This document shows, one piece after another, positions 16,366 through 23,991 of a stretch of 64,000 nt of DNA. Below the pieces are notes generated by a model, which worked only from the letters and a program-made list of their open reading frames with translations, was not told the DNA's origin and searched no databases. The DNA is from Streptomyces sp. V3I7 (GTDB taxonomy: Bacteria; Actinomycetota; Actinomycetes; Streptomycetales; Streptomycetaceae), in assembly GCF_030817495.1 (NCBI RefSeq), contig NZ_JAUSZK010000001.1, positions 62,001-126,000 of the forward strand. The letters are read 5' to 3'. The number at the start of each line of letters is the position of its first letter. The stretch's first letter is position 1. Made by a program: the position numbers and the translations under genes.

Positions 16366-16731
16366 GTGAACGAACGCGGTTGCTACTGTCCGGACGTGAC
16401 CCTGACTGACCTCAACAACGGCTTTCGTGACGATGAGCAGCGGTGGCGTGTCCAGAGGGTCATTCATGATCGCCTCGCAGACGACCGCGACCCGCAGGAG
16501 TGCCGCTTCCTCATGCGGTTCTGGTGGCAGCTGGTCGTGTCGTACCAAGAGGTGTCGATGGACGAGCTCAGCCTGAACGTCGGCAAGCCGAAGCTGGACG
16601 TGATCGAGGCGCTGATCAGCCCCATCAGGTCGTCCCATGCCGACATCGACGCCTGGATCACCACCACACAGCAAGTCTTCCCGGTGATCCAAGATCGCGG
16701 CTTCAGGGCTGCCCAGGACAACGAAAGTTAA
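16366..16731 (+). CDS. Hypothetical protein carried inside the IS427-type element
   Basis: A plus-strand frame of about 121 codons encodes TLTDLNNGFRDDEQRWRVQR, then DPQECRFLMRFWWQLVVSYQ, KPKLDVIEALISPIRSSHAD and IDAWITTTQQVFPVIQDRG. It is soluble, mostly helical and without recognised motifs. The start is uncertain: GTG 16366 is used, but ATG 16330 inside the inverted repeat and GTG 16396 are possible, none with a good Shine-Dalgarno sequence. Its TAA (16729-16731) overlaps the TAA of the convergent transposase gene. Composition is slightly less GC-rich than the neighbours. Function unknown; a passenger gene or a transposition accessory are both possible. Confidence 0.5.
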   Translation: MNERGCYCPDVTLTDLNNGFRDDEQRWRVQRVIHDRLADDRDPQECRFLMRFWWQLVVSYQEVSMDELSLNVGKPKLDVIEALISPIRSSHADIDAWITTTQQVFPVIQDRGFRAAQDNES

Positions 16732-17584
16732 CGCGGCCGGAGCTTCTTCAGCCGTCGCCAGCAGAGGATGCTGCAAGCGAGGCTGAGGAAGGCTTCATGG
16801 ATGTCATCGCGTATCTCCCAGCGGATGCGCAGGCGGCGGAACCAGTGCACGTGGGCGAACGCTCGCTCGACAACCCAGCGTTGGGTGCCCAGGCCGGAGC
16901 CGTGCTCGGTGCCGCGGCGGGCGATTTGCGGCTTCACGCCGAGGTCCCAGACCAGGCGGCGGTACTTGTCGTGGTCGTAGCCGCGGTCGGCCAGCACCAC
17001 ATCAGGGCGGCGCCGGGGCCGGCCGCGCTTGCCTCGCAGGGGCGGTACGGCCTGGAGGAGAGGGATCAGCTGGGTGACGTCATTGCGGTTGCCGCCGGTC
17101 AGGGTTGCGGCGAGCGGAATGCCCGTGGCGTCGGTGATCAGATGATGCTTGCTGCCCGTCCTGCCCCGGTCAACGGGGCTTCGTCCGGTCTTGGCTCCCC
17201 CTTTAACGCCCGGATATGGGAGCCGTCGACCGCCGCCCGGGAGAAGTCCAGGGCGTTCGCGCCGCGGAGCTCGGCGAGGAGGACCTCGTGCAATCGGGGC
17301 CACACGCCAGCCTCGGTCCACTCGGACAGGCGGCGCCAGCAGGTCATGCCCGAGCCGAAGCCGAGTTCCTGCGGCAGGTGCTCCCAGGCGATCCCGGTGT
17401 GCAGGACGAACAGGATGCCCTGGAACACCAGCCGGTCCGGATGCCGCTTGCGACCCGGATGCCGGATCCGACGCTCAACCTTCGGCAGCAAGGGCTCGAT
17501 CACCGCCCACAGTTCGTCATCGACTTCCCACGGCTTCGGCCGAGCCACCCGCACCCCCAGATCACCAGTCTCAGAGTGATCCAA
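16728..17584 (-). CDS. IS427-type transposase in two overlapping frames
   Basis: The first frame (17584 to 17138) encodes the helix-turn-helix part DELWAVIEPLLPKVERRIRH, GIAWEHLPQELGFGSGMTCW and the first catalytic Asp in AVDGSHIRALKG. The second frame, to 16728, supplies GGAKTGRSPVDRGRTGSKHH, the second Asp in DVVLADRGYDHDKYRR, and the Glu in QRWVVERAFAHVHWFRRLRI. At the junction (complement of 17197-17204) the mRNA reads AAAGGGGG, and a -1 slip there restores the usual KGGAKTG sequence. IS427-group elements are known to use programmed frameshifting, so the gene may be functional rather than broken. Confidence 0.8.
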
Positions 17585-17614
17585 CCACCTCGAAGATCAT
17601 TTCGTTAGGAGTTC

Positions 17615-17970
17615 TAAGAGAGGTGGAACTTCCGCCCGGTCAGCGTGCGTACCCTTGCGGCGGTCCACACCTGATCGTCCGTCCAGCCGTGCGCGGCCGG
17701 CCCCTCGTCCAGCCACATCGCGAGCTTGGCCTGCGGTGGGGGCCAAGCCGGCAGTCGAAACCCGGGGCCACCCTTGGAACGCAGGGCCTCCCGCCCGCCC
17801 GCCTTCCGTGCACGGCGCCACTGGTAGACGGACTTCTCGCTCACCCGTAACTCCCGGGAGATCCACGGGACTTTCGCACCCTCCTCGAAGCGGTCGACGG
17901 CCCGCATCCGTACCTCTTCACGGCGCTTGCGCTGCTCGGCGGTCAGCCCGCCCCCATCTGGGTACCGCAT
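17615..17970 (-). pseudogene. IS630-family transposase N-terminal fragment
   Basis: From ATG 17970 the frame reads MRYPDGGGLTAEQRKRREEV, the helix-turn-helix PWISRELRVSEKSVYQWRRA, and WTDDQVWTAARVRTLTGRKF, typical of IS630-type N-termini. It is cut at HLS by the TA flank of the IS427-type element, and the catalytic DDE domain is not found on the other side of that element. So besides the insertion a deletion or recombination removed the rest. Confidence 0.8.
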
Positions 17971-18313
17971 GCCTCCGGGGTACCAGCCAAGGCGGACGGC
18001 GTCACCAGGTCCGACGAAGACCCAGACCCTACGACGCCGAAGTCAGTAAAGCGTGCTTGAGCCGGGACTACGAAGGCGTGTTGAAAACACCGATACCCGG
18101 CGCAGACCCAGCTTCCAACCTGGGTACCGATCTGGCTTCCTTGGGCGCCTCGGTCGGCGGAAATTGCGCCATCTACATGCACGAATTGGATCGATTTGGT
18201 GATAAATAAAGATGTTTCGGACGAGCGCGGCGATTGAGCGGCCTCACGTATGTGAAGCTCGTCCTCGGGTTCTGAACCGAAGTCCCAAAACGCCTGAAAC
18301 GAGGAGCAAGCAG
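17971..18313. other. Intergenic region upstream of the collagen-like gene
   Basis: No gene is recognised. The part just before 18230 is comparatively A/T-rich (for example GATAAATAAAGATG near 18200) and probably contains the promoter of the collagen-like gene. Confidence 0.5.
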
Positions 18314-19162
18314 ATGAGCCCTGAGTGCAGGACTGGGTCACGGCTTGGGCCGCTGCCCGGTCGAGGTAAGTGGCAGACCGGCTGCACGTTCGCCTCGCTC
18401 GTCCTGGTCCTGGCGGCCGGTGTGGTTAGTCCGGTCGTGGCCGCCGCGCAGAGCGTGCATGCCGCGCGTGTGCCCGCGGCGAACGGCTACGGTGGCGGAG
18501 GCGATGAGTGCAAGGACGGGCCGCAACACGAAAGGCCGAGGGGCCTTCCGTTCCGGCTGGGCGGCGATAAGGGCGACTGCGGGGGAGCCACGGGACCGAA
18601 GGGCGACACGGGTCCTGCGGGGCCGAAGGGCGACACGGGTGCCACGGGACCGAAGGGCGACACGGGTGCCACGGGACCGAAGGGCGACACGGGTCCTGCC
18701 GGGACTTCGGTCGATGTCGGCGCGAGTATCTATGCCACAGCCGACCAAACCATCCCCAACTCCACCCCCACGCAGATCAACTTCAGTAACGCTGCGTTCG
18801 ACACTGACTCGATGTTTGATTCGACGTCCTCGACTCTGGTGGTCAAAACTGCTGGCCGCTATCTCCTCAAGGGAGGACTTCTCTGGGGCTTCACTCGGAA
18901 CCCGAACGCGGTAATCAAACTGTCGATCCTCGTCAACGGCGATGCCGTCGCCGAAGACGAGCAGAGCGCCGCGGCCTACGGGATCGGTTTCAACCTTTCA
19001 CAGGACGTGTCCACGATTGTTCGGCTGAACGTCGGTGACGTGATCTCCCTCGATGCCTTCCAGAGCACCGGGAGCACCGCCGGCTCGGTCGCCCGGGCCG
19101 GGTCCCCATTGGGGGGGACGGTAGTAGCGCCGCAGCTCCAGGCGGAGTTGCTCAAGCCGTAA
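18314..19162 (+). CDS. Secreted collagen-like protein with C1q/TNF-like head
   Basis: The 282-residue protein has an N-terminal signal (FASLVLVLAAGVVSPVVAAA at about residues 26-45, likely cut after AAA or AAQ), a Gly/Asp-rich linker, then about 14 uninterrupted Gly-X-Y triplets (GPKGDTGATGPKGDTG type). The globular C-terminal domain of about 145 residues has TIPNSTPTQINFSNAAFDTD, TAGRYLLKGGLLWGF and LNVGDVISLDAF. This order, collagen stalk plus C1q-like jelly roll, predicts a secreted trimer. GAGGAG seven bases before ATG 18314 fixes the start. It lies alone between IS fragments, so it may have been acquired. Roles in adhesion or surface display are inference. Confidence 0.85.
   Translation: MSPECRTGSRLGPLPGRGKWQTGCTFASLVLVLAAGVVSPVVAAAQSVHAARVPAANGYGGGGDECKDGPQHERPRGLPFRLGGDKGDCGGATGPKGDTGPAGPKGDTGATGPKGDTGATGPKGDTGPAGTSVDVGASIYATADQTIPNSTPTQINFSNAAFDTDSMFDSTSSTLVVKTAGRYLLKGGLLWGFTRNPNAVIKLSILVNGDAVAEDEQSAAAYGIGFNLSQDVSTIVRLNVGDVISLDAFQSTGSTAGSVARAGSPLGGTVVAPQLQAELLKP
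18587..18694. repeat. Four 27-bp repeats encoding the collagen triplets
   Basis: Four head-to-tail copies of a 27-bp unit (three Gly-X-Y triplets each, core GGGCCGAAGGGCGACACGGG or GGGACCGAAGGGCGACACGG). Copies 1, 3 and 4 are identical and copy 2 differs at its start. Copy number could vary and change stalk length. Confidence 0.88.
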
Positions 19163-19175
19163 AGAGCTCCCTCGA

Positions 19176-19840
19176 CTACGGCAGCTGTAGATAGCTGCCG
19201 GTGTGCTGTCTGATCATGGTGTGGTGTCGGCGTACGCGTGCCAACGGCGGTGGCAGAGGCGGGCGCGGTGTTGGTGGCGTCGGCGCCAGGTGGACCACCA
19301 CAGCAGGTGCTCGGGGTCTCGTCGGGGCGGCGGAAGGTTCAAGGCCCATAGCAGGCGGAGGAGTTCGTGGCTGCTGAGGGCGGACGAGGTCGGCCTCGGC
19401 GGGGTCGTTCCGGACGGTCTGCGCGGCGCGTTCGAGGGCGGCGGCGACGGCCAGGAAGGCGTAGGCGACCAGGGCGATCACGCTCCAGCGGTGCCAGGAA
19501 TTCCAGCAGGTGACCTGGCCTTTGTCGAGGTGGCAGATCTCCTTCGCGTCCTGAAAATCGTCCTCTACGCGCCACCTGCGGCACACCAATGACACCAGCC
19601 GCGCCAGTGTCACCGGCCCGGGGGCGAAGCAACGGTAGTAGGACACGGTGCGGGTGTAGCGGTGTCTGCGGACCAGCAGGACGGACGTCCCCGCGTCGTG
19701 CCCGTCGGGCGTGTCGTCGGCGGTGACCTCGATCATCGCCCAGTCGTAGTCGTGTACGCCTTTCTGCCCCGTGCCGGTCCGCATCCGATGCCAGACGGCC
19801 CGCTGCTGGCGGGCGGCCAGGGCCTGGGTGGCTTGGTGGT
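19176..19840 (-). pseudogene. IS701/IS4-like transposase C-terminal half, frameshifted
   Basis: The minus strand encodes QALAARQQRAVWHRMRTGTG, DYDWAMIEVTADDTPDGHDA, and the conserved end VCRRWRVEDDFQDAKEICHL (YREK-like Glu region), then GQVTCWNSWHRWSVIALVAY. After PAEADL near 19390 the frame is lost; the expected end (SSHELLRLLWALNLPPP, then WRRRHQH) continues in another frame to about 19200. The N-terminal half is replaced by IS21 sequence in the same frame, so this is a chimeric dead gene. Confidence 0.75.
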
Positions 19841-20052
19841 GGCGGTAGTTGCCGCGCAGCAGGGCGCCGGCGCGGGCATGGACCGGGTCGGTGATGGTCT
19901 GCTGCTTGGCCCAGCACCGCGGATGGCGGGCGACCTCCGCCCCGCCGGGCGTCAGAGTCACGATGACCTCGTCGGTGTCGGTGCGGACCTGGACTTTCTT
20001 GTCGATCGCCAGGGGCTGCACGGAGTAGTCGCAGGTGTCGACGCGGATGTCG
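19841..20052 (-). pseudogene. IstA C-terminal fragment (IS21), minus orientation
   Basis: In frame with the IS701-like remnant, the sequence RVDTCDYSVQPLAIDKKVQV, then VARHPRCWAKQQTITDPVHA, corresponds to the C-terminal part of an IS21 IstA transposase. The part of IstA that should precede it occurs at 20215-20365 on the opposite strand. Confidence 0.7.
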
Positions 20053-20106
20053 GCGGTACTTGTCGTGGTCGTAGCCGCGGTCGGCCAGCACCACATCAGG
20101 GCGGGC
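20053..20106 (-). pseudogene. 54-bp scrap of the IS427-type transposase
   Basis: This stretch (VVLADRGYDHDKYRR on the minus strand) is nearly identical in DNA to 16954-17007 of the IS427-type element. It is joined directly to the IstA fragment, making a three-element mosaic. Confidence 0.75.
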
Positions 20107-20214
20107 CCCCTGGGGTGAGTGCGTCAGACTAGATGGCTGAGCTGCACAAGCCGTCCGTCACGTCCCGACCAAGGTAGCCGGGAGCGCAGCACGAGCCAAC
20201 AGACCCGGCTTTTG

Positions 20215-20365
20215 CAGCTGACCCCTGGCTGGCCATCGCCAACCGGCGCCAGCACCGCACCCTGGGCGCCCGTCCGGTTGACCGGTGGGAGGCCGACCGG
20301 GCCCAGATGCTCGCCCTGCCGCCCGTCGACCCGCCGCGCTGGTGGCGCTTCGCCACGCGCATCGG
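20215..20365 (+). pseudogene. IstA fragment (IS21), plus orientation
   Basis: The plus strand encodes DPWLAIANRRQHRTLGARPV, then DRWEADRAQMLALPPVDPPR and WWRFATRIGR, the region of IstA that normally leads directly into the VDTCDYSV segment found inverted at 19841-20052. An inversion has therefore split one IstA gene. Confidence 0.7.
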
Positions 20366-20530
20366 CCGCGAGAGCTCACGGCAAAGGCTCAGGCGCTGCG
20401 CGAAGAACGCGATGACCTCGTGCTCCAGGTCCAGCAGCTGGTCCGCGTCGTGCAGGTCCTGGAGCTGGAGAACGAGCAACTGCGACAGTCCGGCCAGCAC
20501 CCGGTGATCCTCCCCCTGCCCCGGCGCTGA
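20366..20530 (+). pseudogene. Second copy of the TnpC/DUF6262-type coiled-coil tail
   Basis: Joined to the IstA piece, the frame encodes ELTAKAQALREERDDLVLQV and QQLVRVVQVLELENEQLRQS before a stop. This looks like the end of the accessory coiled-coil protein of Tn554-like elements, as at 12322-12621. Confidence 0.5.
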
Positions 20531-20665
20531 CTGACCGAACCTTTTAAACTACGCGTCTGACCGTCGCGATTGCCCTTGCGCACGTCGATGGACTCCTCGT
20601 CCTTGCATGCCTCATCGGGAAACGAAGTGCTCTCCCTCCGGCCGCGCCAGCAGGCGCGAGGGCGG

Positions 20666-21316
20666 TCAGTGCAGCGCGTCGAGGGTGGCGATGATGTCGG
20701 CCGGTTCGGCGCGGGCGGTGTAGTCGGTGTCGACGAAGGCCCAGCGGATGGCGCCGGTGCGGTCGATGACGTAGGTGGCGGGCAGCGGGAGGGTGCGCGG
20801 GTGGCCGTCATTGACGCGCTGGAGGTCGAAGCCGAGCTTGTCGTAGACGGCGGAGAGGTCGTCGGGGAGGTCGAAGGCGAGGCCGTACTGCTTGGCGGTG
20901 TCGGAGCCGATGTCGCTGAGGACGTCGAAGGCGAGGTCGTGCTTTTCGGTGAGGGTGAGGGACTCGTCGGGGATCTGCGGTGAGACGGCCACCAGGCGGG
21001 CGCCGCGGGCGCAAATCGCCTCGTGGTGCTGCTGGAGGGAGCGCAGAGCGATATTGCAGTACGGACACCAGGCGCCGCGGTAAAAGGTCAGCACGACCGG
21101 GCCGTCGTTGAGCAGGCCGTCCAGGGCCACGGTCTGCCCGGTCGCGGAGGGGAGGTTGAAGCGTGGCGCCTGCGCGCCGACGGTCAGTGCGCGGTCGGCC
21201 TGGCCGGAGTCAGCGAGTTCCTGGCTGGCCCGTTGCATGATCTGTCGGATCTCGGCGGGGATCTGCTGCTGGCGGGCTTCGTAGAAGGTGCGCAGTTCAG
21301 CGTTGAGGCTGGTCAT
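20666..21316 (-). CDS. AhpC/TSA-family peroxiredoxin-like protein
   Basis: The 216-residue protein has a thioredoxin fold with VGAQAPRFNLPSATGQTVAL, then the active site PVVLTFYRGAWCPYCNIALR, with Cys84 and Cys87 in a C-P-Y-C arrangement, and LVAVSPQIPDESLTLTEKHD. Family members reduce peroxides with thiols, and the CxxC form can also act as a thiol-disulfide reductase. GGAGG upstream of ATG 21316 fixes the start. A 24-bp palindrome at 21358-21381, identical in design to those before tetR and the osmC operon, lies in its promoter. It is probably repressed by the TetR protein encoded next door. Confidence 0.87.
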   Translation of the reverse strand: MTSLNAELRTFYEARQQQIPAEIRQIMQRASQELADSGQADRALTVGAQAPRFNLPSATGQTVALDGLLNDGPVVLTFYRGAWCPYCNIALRSLQQHHEAICARGARLVAVSPQIPDESLTLTEKHDLAFDVLSDIGSDTAKQYGLAFDLPDDLSAVYDKLGFDLQRVNDGHPRTLPLPATYVIDRTGAIRWAFVDTDYTARAEPADIIATLDALH

Positions 21317-21357
21317 GGTGCTCGTTCCTCCTGGGCGGCGACTGGAACGGGGCCACA

Positions 21358-21381
21358 ATCTTGAAATGACTGTTCCAAGAT
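21358..21381. promoter_or_regulatory. TetR-type operator 1, before the peroxiredoxin gene
   Basis: Half-sites ATCTTGAAA and TTCCAAGAT are separated by six bases; the second is the complement of ATCTTGGAA. The same pattern recurs at 21704 and 29927. Confidence 0.75.
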
Positions 21382-21427
21382 ACGGGTATGCGTGGTCCCG
21401 CGCCAGCCATGCGGAAGTGTCGAGGAG

Positions 21428-21574
21428 TCAGAGGCTCATGAACGGGCGATGGTCGGCCAGGGCGAGCGCTTTGATGAACGCGGCGAGATGGACCGCACGA
21501 CGGGCGAGGTAGCGGCGGAGGCGGGGGGTCTGTGACCCGTATGCGGCCGCCCAGAGGGCTGGGATGCGATTCAT
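21428..21574 (-). CDS. Possible 48-aa basic peptide
   Basis: A minus-strand frame from ATG 21574 encodes MNRIPALWAAAYGSQTPRLR, then RYLARRAVHLAAFIKALALA, ending in FMSL. It lies between the two TetR operators. The composition (amphipathic, basic) looks protein-like but there is no Shine-Dalgarno sequence, so it may be a remnant or chance frame. Confidence 0.25.
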   Translation of the reverse strand: MNRIPALWAAAYGSQTPRLRRYLARRAVHLAAFIKALALADHRPFMSL

Positions 21575-21703
21575 GGGGGCATGGTCGCGGTGCGCGGTAC
21601 CCCCGGGGATCGATCGTGGACGAAGCTGGACGCCTTGGCGCTGATGGGGGGCCTGTCCCGCTCTGTACCTGTCGGCACCTTTGCGGCGTGCTGAACGGGG
21701 AGT

Positions 21704-21727
21704 ATCTTGGAATCCTCATTTCAGGAT
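21704..21727. promoter_or_regulatory. TetR-type operator 2, before tetR
   Basis: Half-sites ATCTTGGAA and TTTCAGGAT (complement ATCCTGAAA) are separated by six bases and end 12 bp before the tetR ATG, a position that would block transcription or translation start. This predicts autoregulation. Confidence 0.72.
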
Positions 21728-21739
21728 GGTGGGTGAAAC

Positions 21740-22339
21740 ATGCCAGACATCAAGCACTTCGACCCCGATGCCACCCTGGAGACCGTGGTGCGGCTGTTCT
21801 GGCGGCAGGGCGTGGCCTCGACCGGGATCCAGGACGTGGTGACCGCGACCGGGCTCAACCGCTCCAGCCTCTACGCCACGTTCGGCGGCAAGCAGGAGCT
21901 CTACCTTGCCGCGCTGCGCCGCTACCTGGAGCAGCGATCCCAGCCGATGTTCCGGCGCCTGGCCGAGGACGAGCGGGGACTGCCCGCCATCTCCGAATTC
22001 TTCGGCGGCCTGATCGAGGCCCGCTGCTCGGGCGAGTACGCCCGCTGGGGCTGCATGGTCTCCAACGCGCACGCCGGGGCCGAGAACAGCGACCCAGAGG
22101 TACGCGCCGTCCTGGACCAGCACCACCAGGAGCTGCGCGAGGCAATGTACGCTGCCCTCGTCACCGCCGAGCACCAGGGGCAGCTGCCCTCCGGCGCCGA
22201 CCCGGGCGCTTCCGCGGATCTGCTGGCGCTGCTCGCCTATGGCGTCAACCTGCGCTCGCGTGCGGGTGCTGACGCTGCGTCACTGCGCAAGACGGTGACC
22301 GCCGCCCTGGACTCGATCGGAGTCCGGGCGGCGGCATAG
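21740..22339 (+). CDS. TetR/AcrR-family repressor, probable regulator of the osmC regulon
   Basis: The 199-residue protein has an N-terminal TetR helix-turn-helix: VVRLFWRQGVASTGIQDVVT, then ATGLNRSSLYATFGGKQELY with the usual YxxFxxKxEL hallmark. The C-terminal ligand/dimer domain contains a Cys in RCSGEYARWGCMVSNAHAGA, so thiol sensing is conceivable. The gene lies between a peroxiredoxin gene and a long minus-strand operon. Its own promoter, the peroxiredoxin promoter and the osmC upstream region all carry the same 24-bp palindrome, the best evidence for its targets. The ligand is unknown; reactive electrophiles or peroxides fit the neighbours. Confidence 0.87.
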   Translation: MPDIKHFDPDATLETVVRLFWRQGVASTGIQDVVTATGLNRSSLYATFGGKQELYLAALRRYLEQRSQPMFRRLAEDERGLPAISEFFGGLIEARCSGEYARWGCMVSNAHAGAENSDPEVRAVLDQHHQELREAMYAALVTAEHQGQLPSGADPGASADLLALLAYGVNLRSRAGADAASLRKTVTAALDSIGVRAAA

Positions 22340-22359
22340 ACAGAGGTTGGATCTGGCTC

Positions 22360-23991
22360 TCAACTGGGGTTGGGTGCGGGTGAAGTGCCCGGACGCAAGG
22401 TGGGAGCCGCCTTCGCTTCCGCTTCTGCCGTGTAGTCCCCAGGCGATGTGACGTCGATGCCCTCGGGGGCCTTCGCCGCCTTCAGGACGAAGGAGAAGAC
22501 CACCGTGACCAGGACGTTGATCACGAACGCGGTCAGGCCGATGTAGCCGATCTGGCCGATGCCCGGGACCTCCTTGGCCGAGCCGCCGAAGTGCTGCTGG
22601 GTCGGGGAGGCCACGCCGTACGCGGCGAGGGTGCCGTAGATCATGCCGACCGCCCAGCCGGCGAGCAGGGCCCAGCGGTGGAACCAGCGGGTGAACAGGC
22701 CGCCGACCAGGGCCGGAAACGTCTGGAGGATCCAGATGCCGCCCAACAGCTGGAAGTTGATGGCGACCGTCTTGTCCATCGTCAGGACGAAGACCAGCGC
22801 GCCCACCTTCACCAGCAGGGACACCAGCTTGGAGACCTTGGTCTCCTGCGCGGGCGTGGCGTCCGGCTTAATGAAGTCCTTGTAGATGTTGCGGGTGAAC
22901 AGATTCGCCGCCGCGTTCGACATGATGGCCGCCGGGACCAGCGCTCCGATGCCGATCGCCGCAAAGGCCACGCCCGCGAACCAGGCCGGGAACATGTCCT
23001 CGAACAGCTGCGGGATCGCCAGCTGCCCGTTGGTGACCTTGACTCCGGCCGCGATCGCCATGAAGCCCAACAGGGCGAGCAGGCCCAGCATCAGGGTGTA
23101 GAGGGGCATCACCGTCGTACTGCGTCGGATCACGTCTCGGCTGCGGGAGGACAGCGTCGCCGTGATCGAGTGCGGGTACATGAACATGGCCATCGCGGAG
23201 CCGAGCGCCAACGTCGCGTACGTCCACTGGGCGTCGGGGGTGCTGACCAGGGCGCCGCGCGGTCTGCCGGTGGCGGGGTTGGTCTGGCTGTACGCCTCGC
23301 TGGCCTTGGCGAAGATGTCGTCGAAGCCGCCCAGTTTGATCGGGATGTAGATGATCGCGACGATGATGACCAAATAGATCAGCGTGTCCTTGACGAAGGC
23401 GATCATGGCGGGGGCGCGCAGGCCGGAGGAGTAGGTGTAGGCGGCCAGCACGCCGAAGGCGATCAGCAGCGGCAGGTCCTTGATGAACCAGTTGGTGTTC
23501 TCGCCGCCGCCGACGCCCAGCACGTCCAGCACGGCCTGGATGCCGACGAGTTGGAGCGCGATGTAGGGCATCGTGGCCAGGATGCCGGTGAAGGCCACGG
23601 CGAGCGACAGGCCCTTCGAGCCGAAGCGGCCGCGGACGAAGTCCGCCGTGGTGACGTACCCGTGGCGGTGGCACACGGACCACAGCCTGGGCAGGAAGGT
23701 GAAGATCAGGGGGTAGACGAGGATCGTGTACGGCACCGCGAAGAAGCCGGCCGCGCCCGCCGCGTAGATCGCCGCCGGCACGGCGACGAACGTGTAGGCG
23801 GTGTACACGTCGCCGCCGAGCAGGAACCAGGTGATCCAGGTGCCGAACGACCGGCCACCCAGGCCCCATTCGTCGAGGGAGTACTCGTCACCGGCCTTGC
23901 GCCAGCGCGCGGCGAGGAAGCCCATGACGGTGACGAGCAGGAAGAACACGGCGAAGACGGCGAGTGCCACGCCGTTGACGCCGCCGGTCAT
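22360..23991 (-). CDS. Sodium:solute symporter (SSS family), monocarboxylate-type
   Basis: The 543-residue protein shows the SSS pattern of about 13 helices. FLAARWRKAGDEYSLDEWGL is the first cytosolic loop, then GTWITWFLLGGDVYTAYTFV, the SSS signature region YTYSSGLRAPAMIAFVKDTL, and GIGALVPAAIMSNAAANLFT. It resembles actinobacterial MctP-like carriers for lactate, pyruvate or other small carboxylates, but substrate cannot be fixed. ATG 23991 overlaps the stop of the MFS gene (ATGA) with GAGGTG upstream, so translation is coupled. It is the last gene of the osmC operon. Confidence 0.85.
   Translation of the reverse strand: MTGGVNGVALAVFAVFFLLVTVMGFLAARWRKAGDEYSLDEWGLGGRSFGTWITWFLLGGDVYTAYTFVAVPAAIYAAGAAGFFAVPYTILVYPLIFTFLPRLWSVCHRHGYVTTADFVRGRFGSKGLSLAVAFTGILATMPYIALQLVGIQAVLDVLGVGGGENTNWFIKDLPLLIAFGVLAAYTYSSGLRAPAMIAFVKDTLIYLVIIVAIIYIPIKLGGFDDIFAKASEAYSQTNPATGRPRGALVSTPDAQWTYATLALGSAMAMFMYPHSITATLSSRSRDVIRRSTTVMPLYTLMLGLLALLGFMAIAAGVKVTNGQLAIPQLFEDMFPAWFAGVAFAAIGIGALVPAAIMSNAAANLFTRNIYKDFIKPDATPAQETKVSKLVSLLVKVGALVFVLTMDKTVAINFQLLGGIWILQTFPALVGGLFTRWFHRWALLAGWAVGMIYGTLAAYGVASPTQQHFGGSAKEVPGIGQIGYIGLTAFVINVLVTVVFSFVLKAAKAPEGIDVTSPGDYTAEAEAKAAPTLRPGTSPAPNPS

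Larger units (their letters stand above)
16316..17614. mobile_element. Complete-looking IS5/IS427-type element with passenger gene
   Basis: The left end GAACCCCTAACGGAATG (16316-16332) and the complement of the right end at 17598-17614 (GAACTCCTAACGAAATG) match at 15 of 17 positions, and both sides are bordered by TA. The 1299-bp interval holds a two-frame transposase on the minus strand and an unrelated hypothetical gene on the plus strand whose stop codons overlap. Typical elements of this group are about 850-900 bp, so the extra gene is unusual. On the right the element sits in a TA of the IS630 fragment reading KFHLS, probably within a Tyr codon. Confidence 0.75.

Noticed and set aside
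20540..20660. Minus-strand coding fragment reading DEESIDVRKGNRDGQTR
   Set aside because: Looks protein-like for about 20 residues but has no start, no family match I can name and ends in IS debris.
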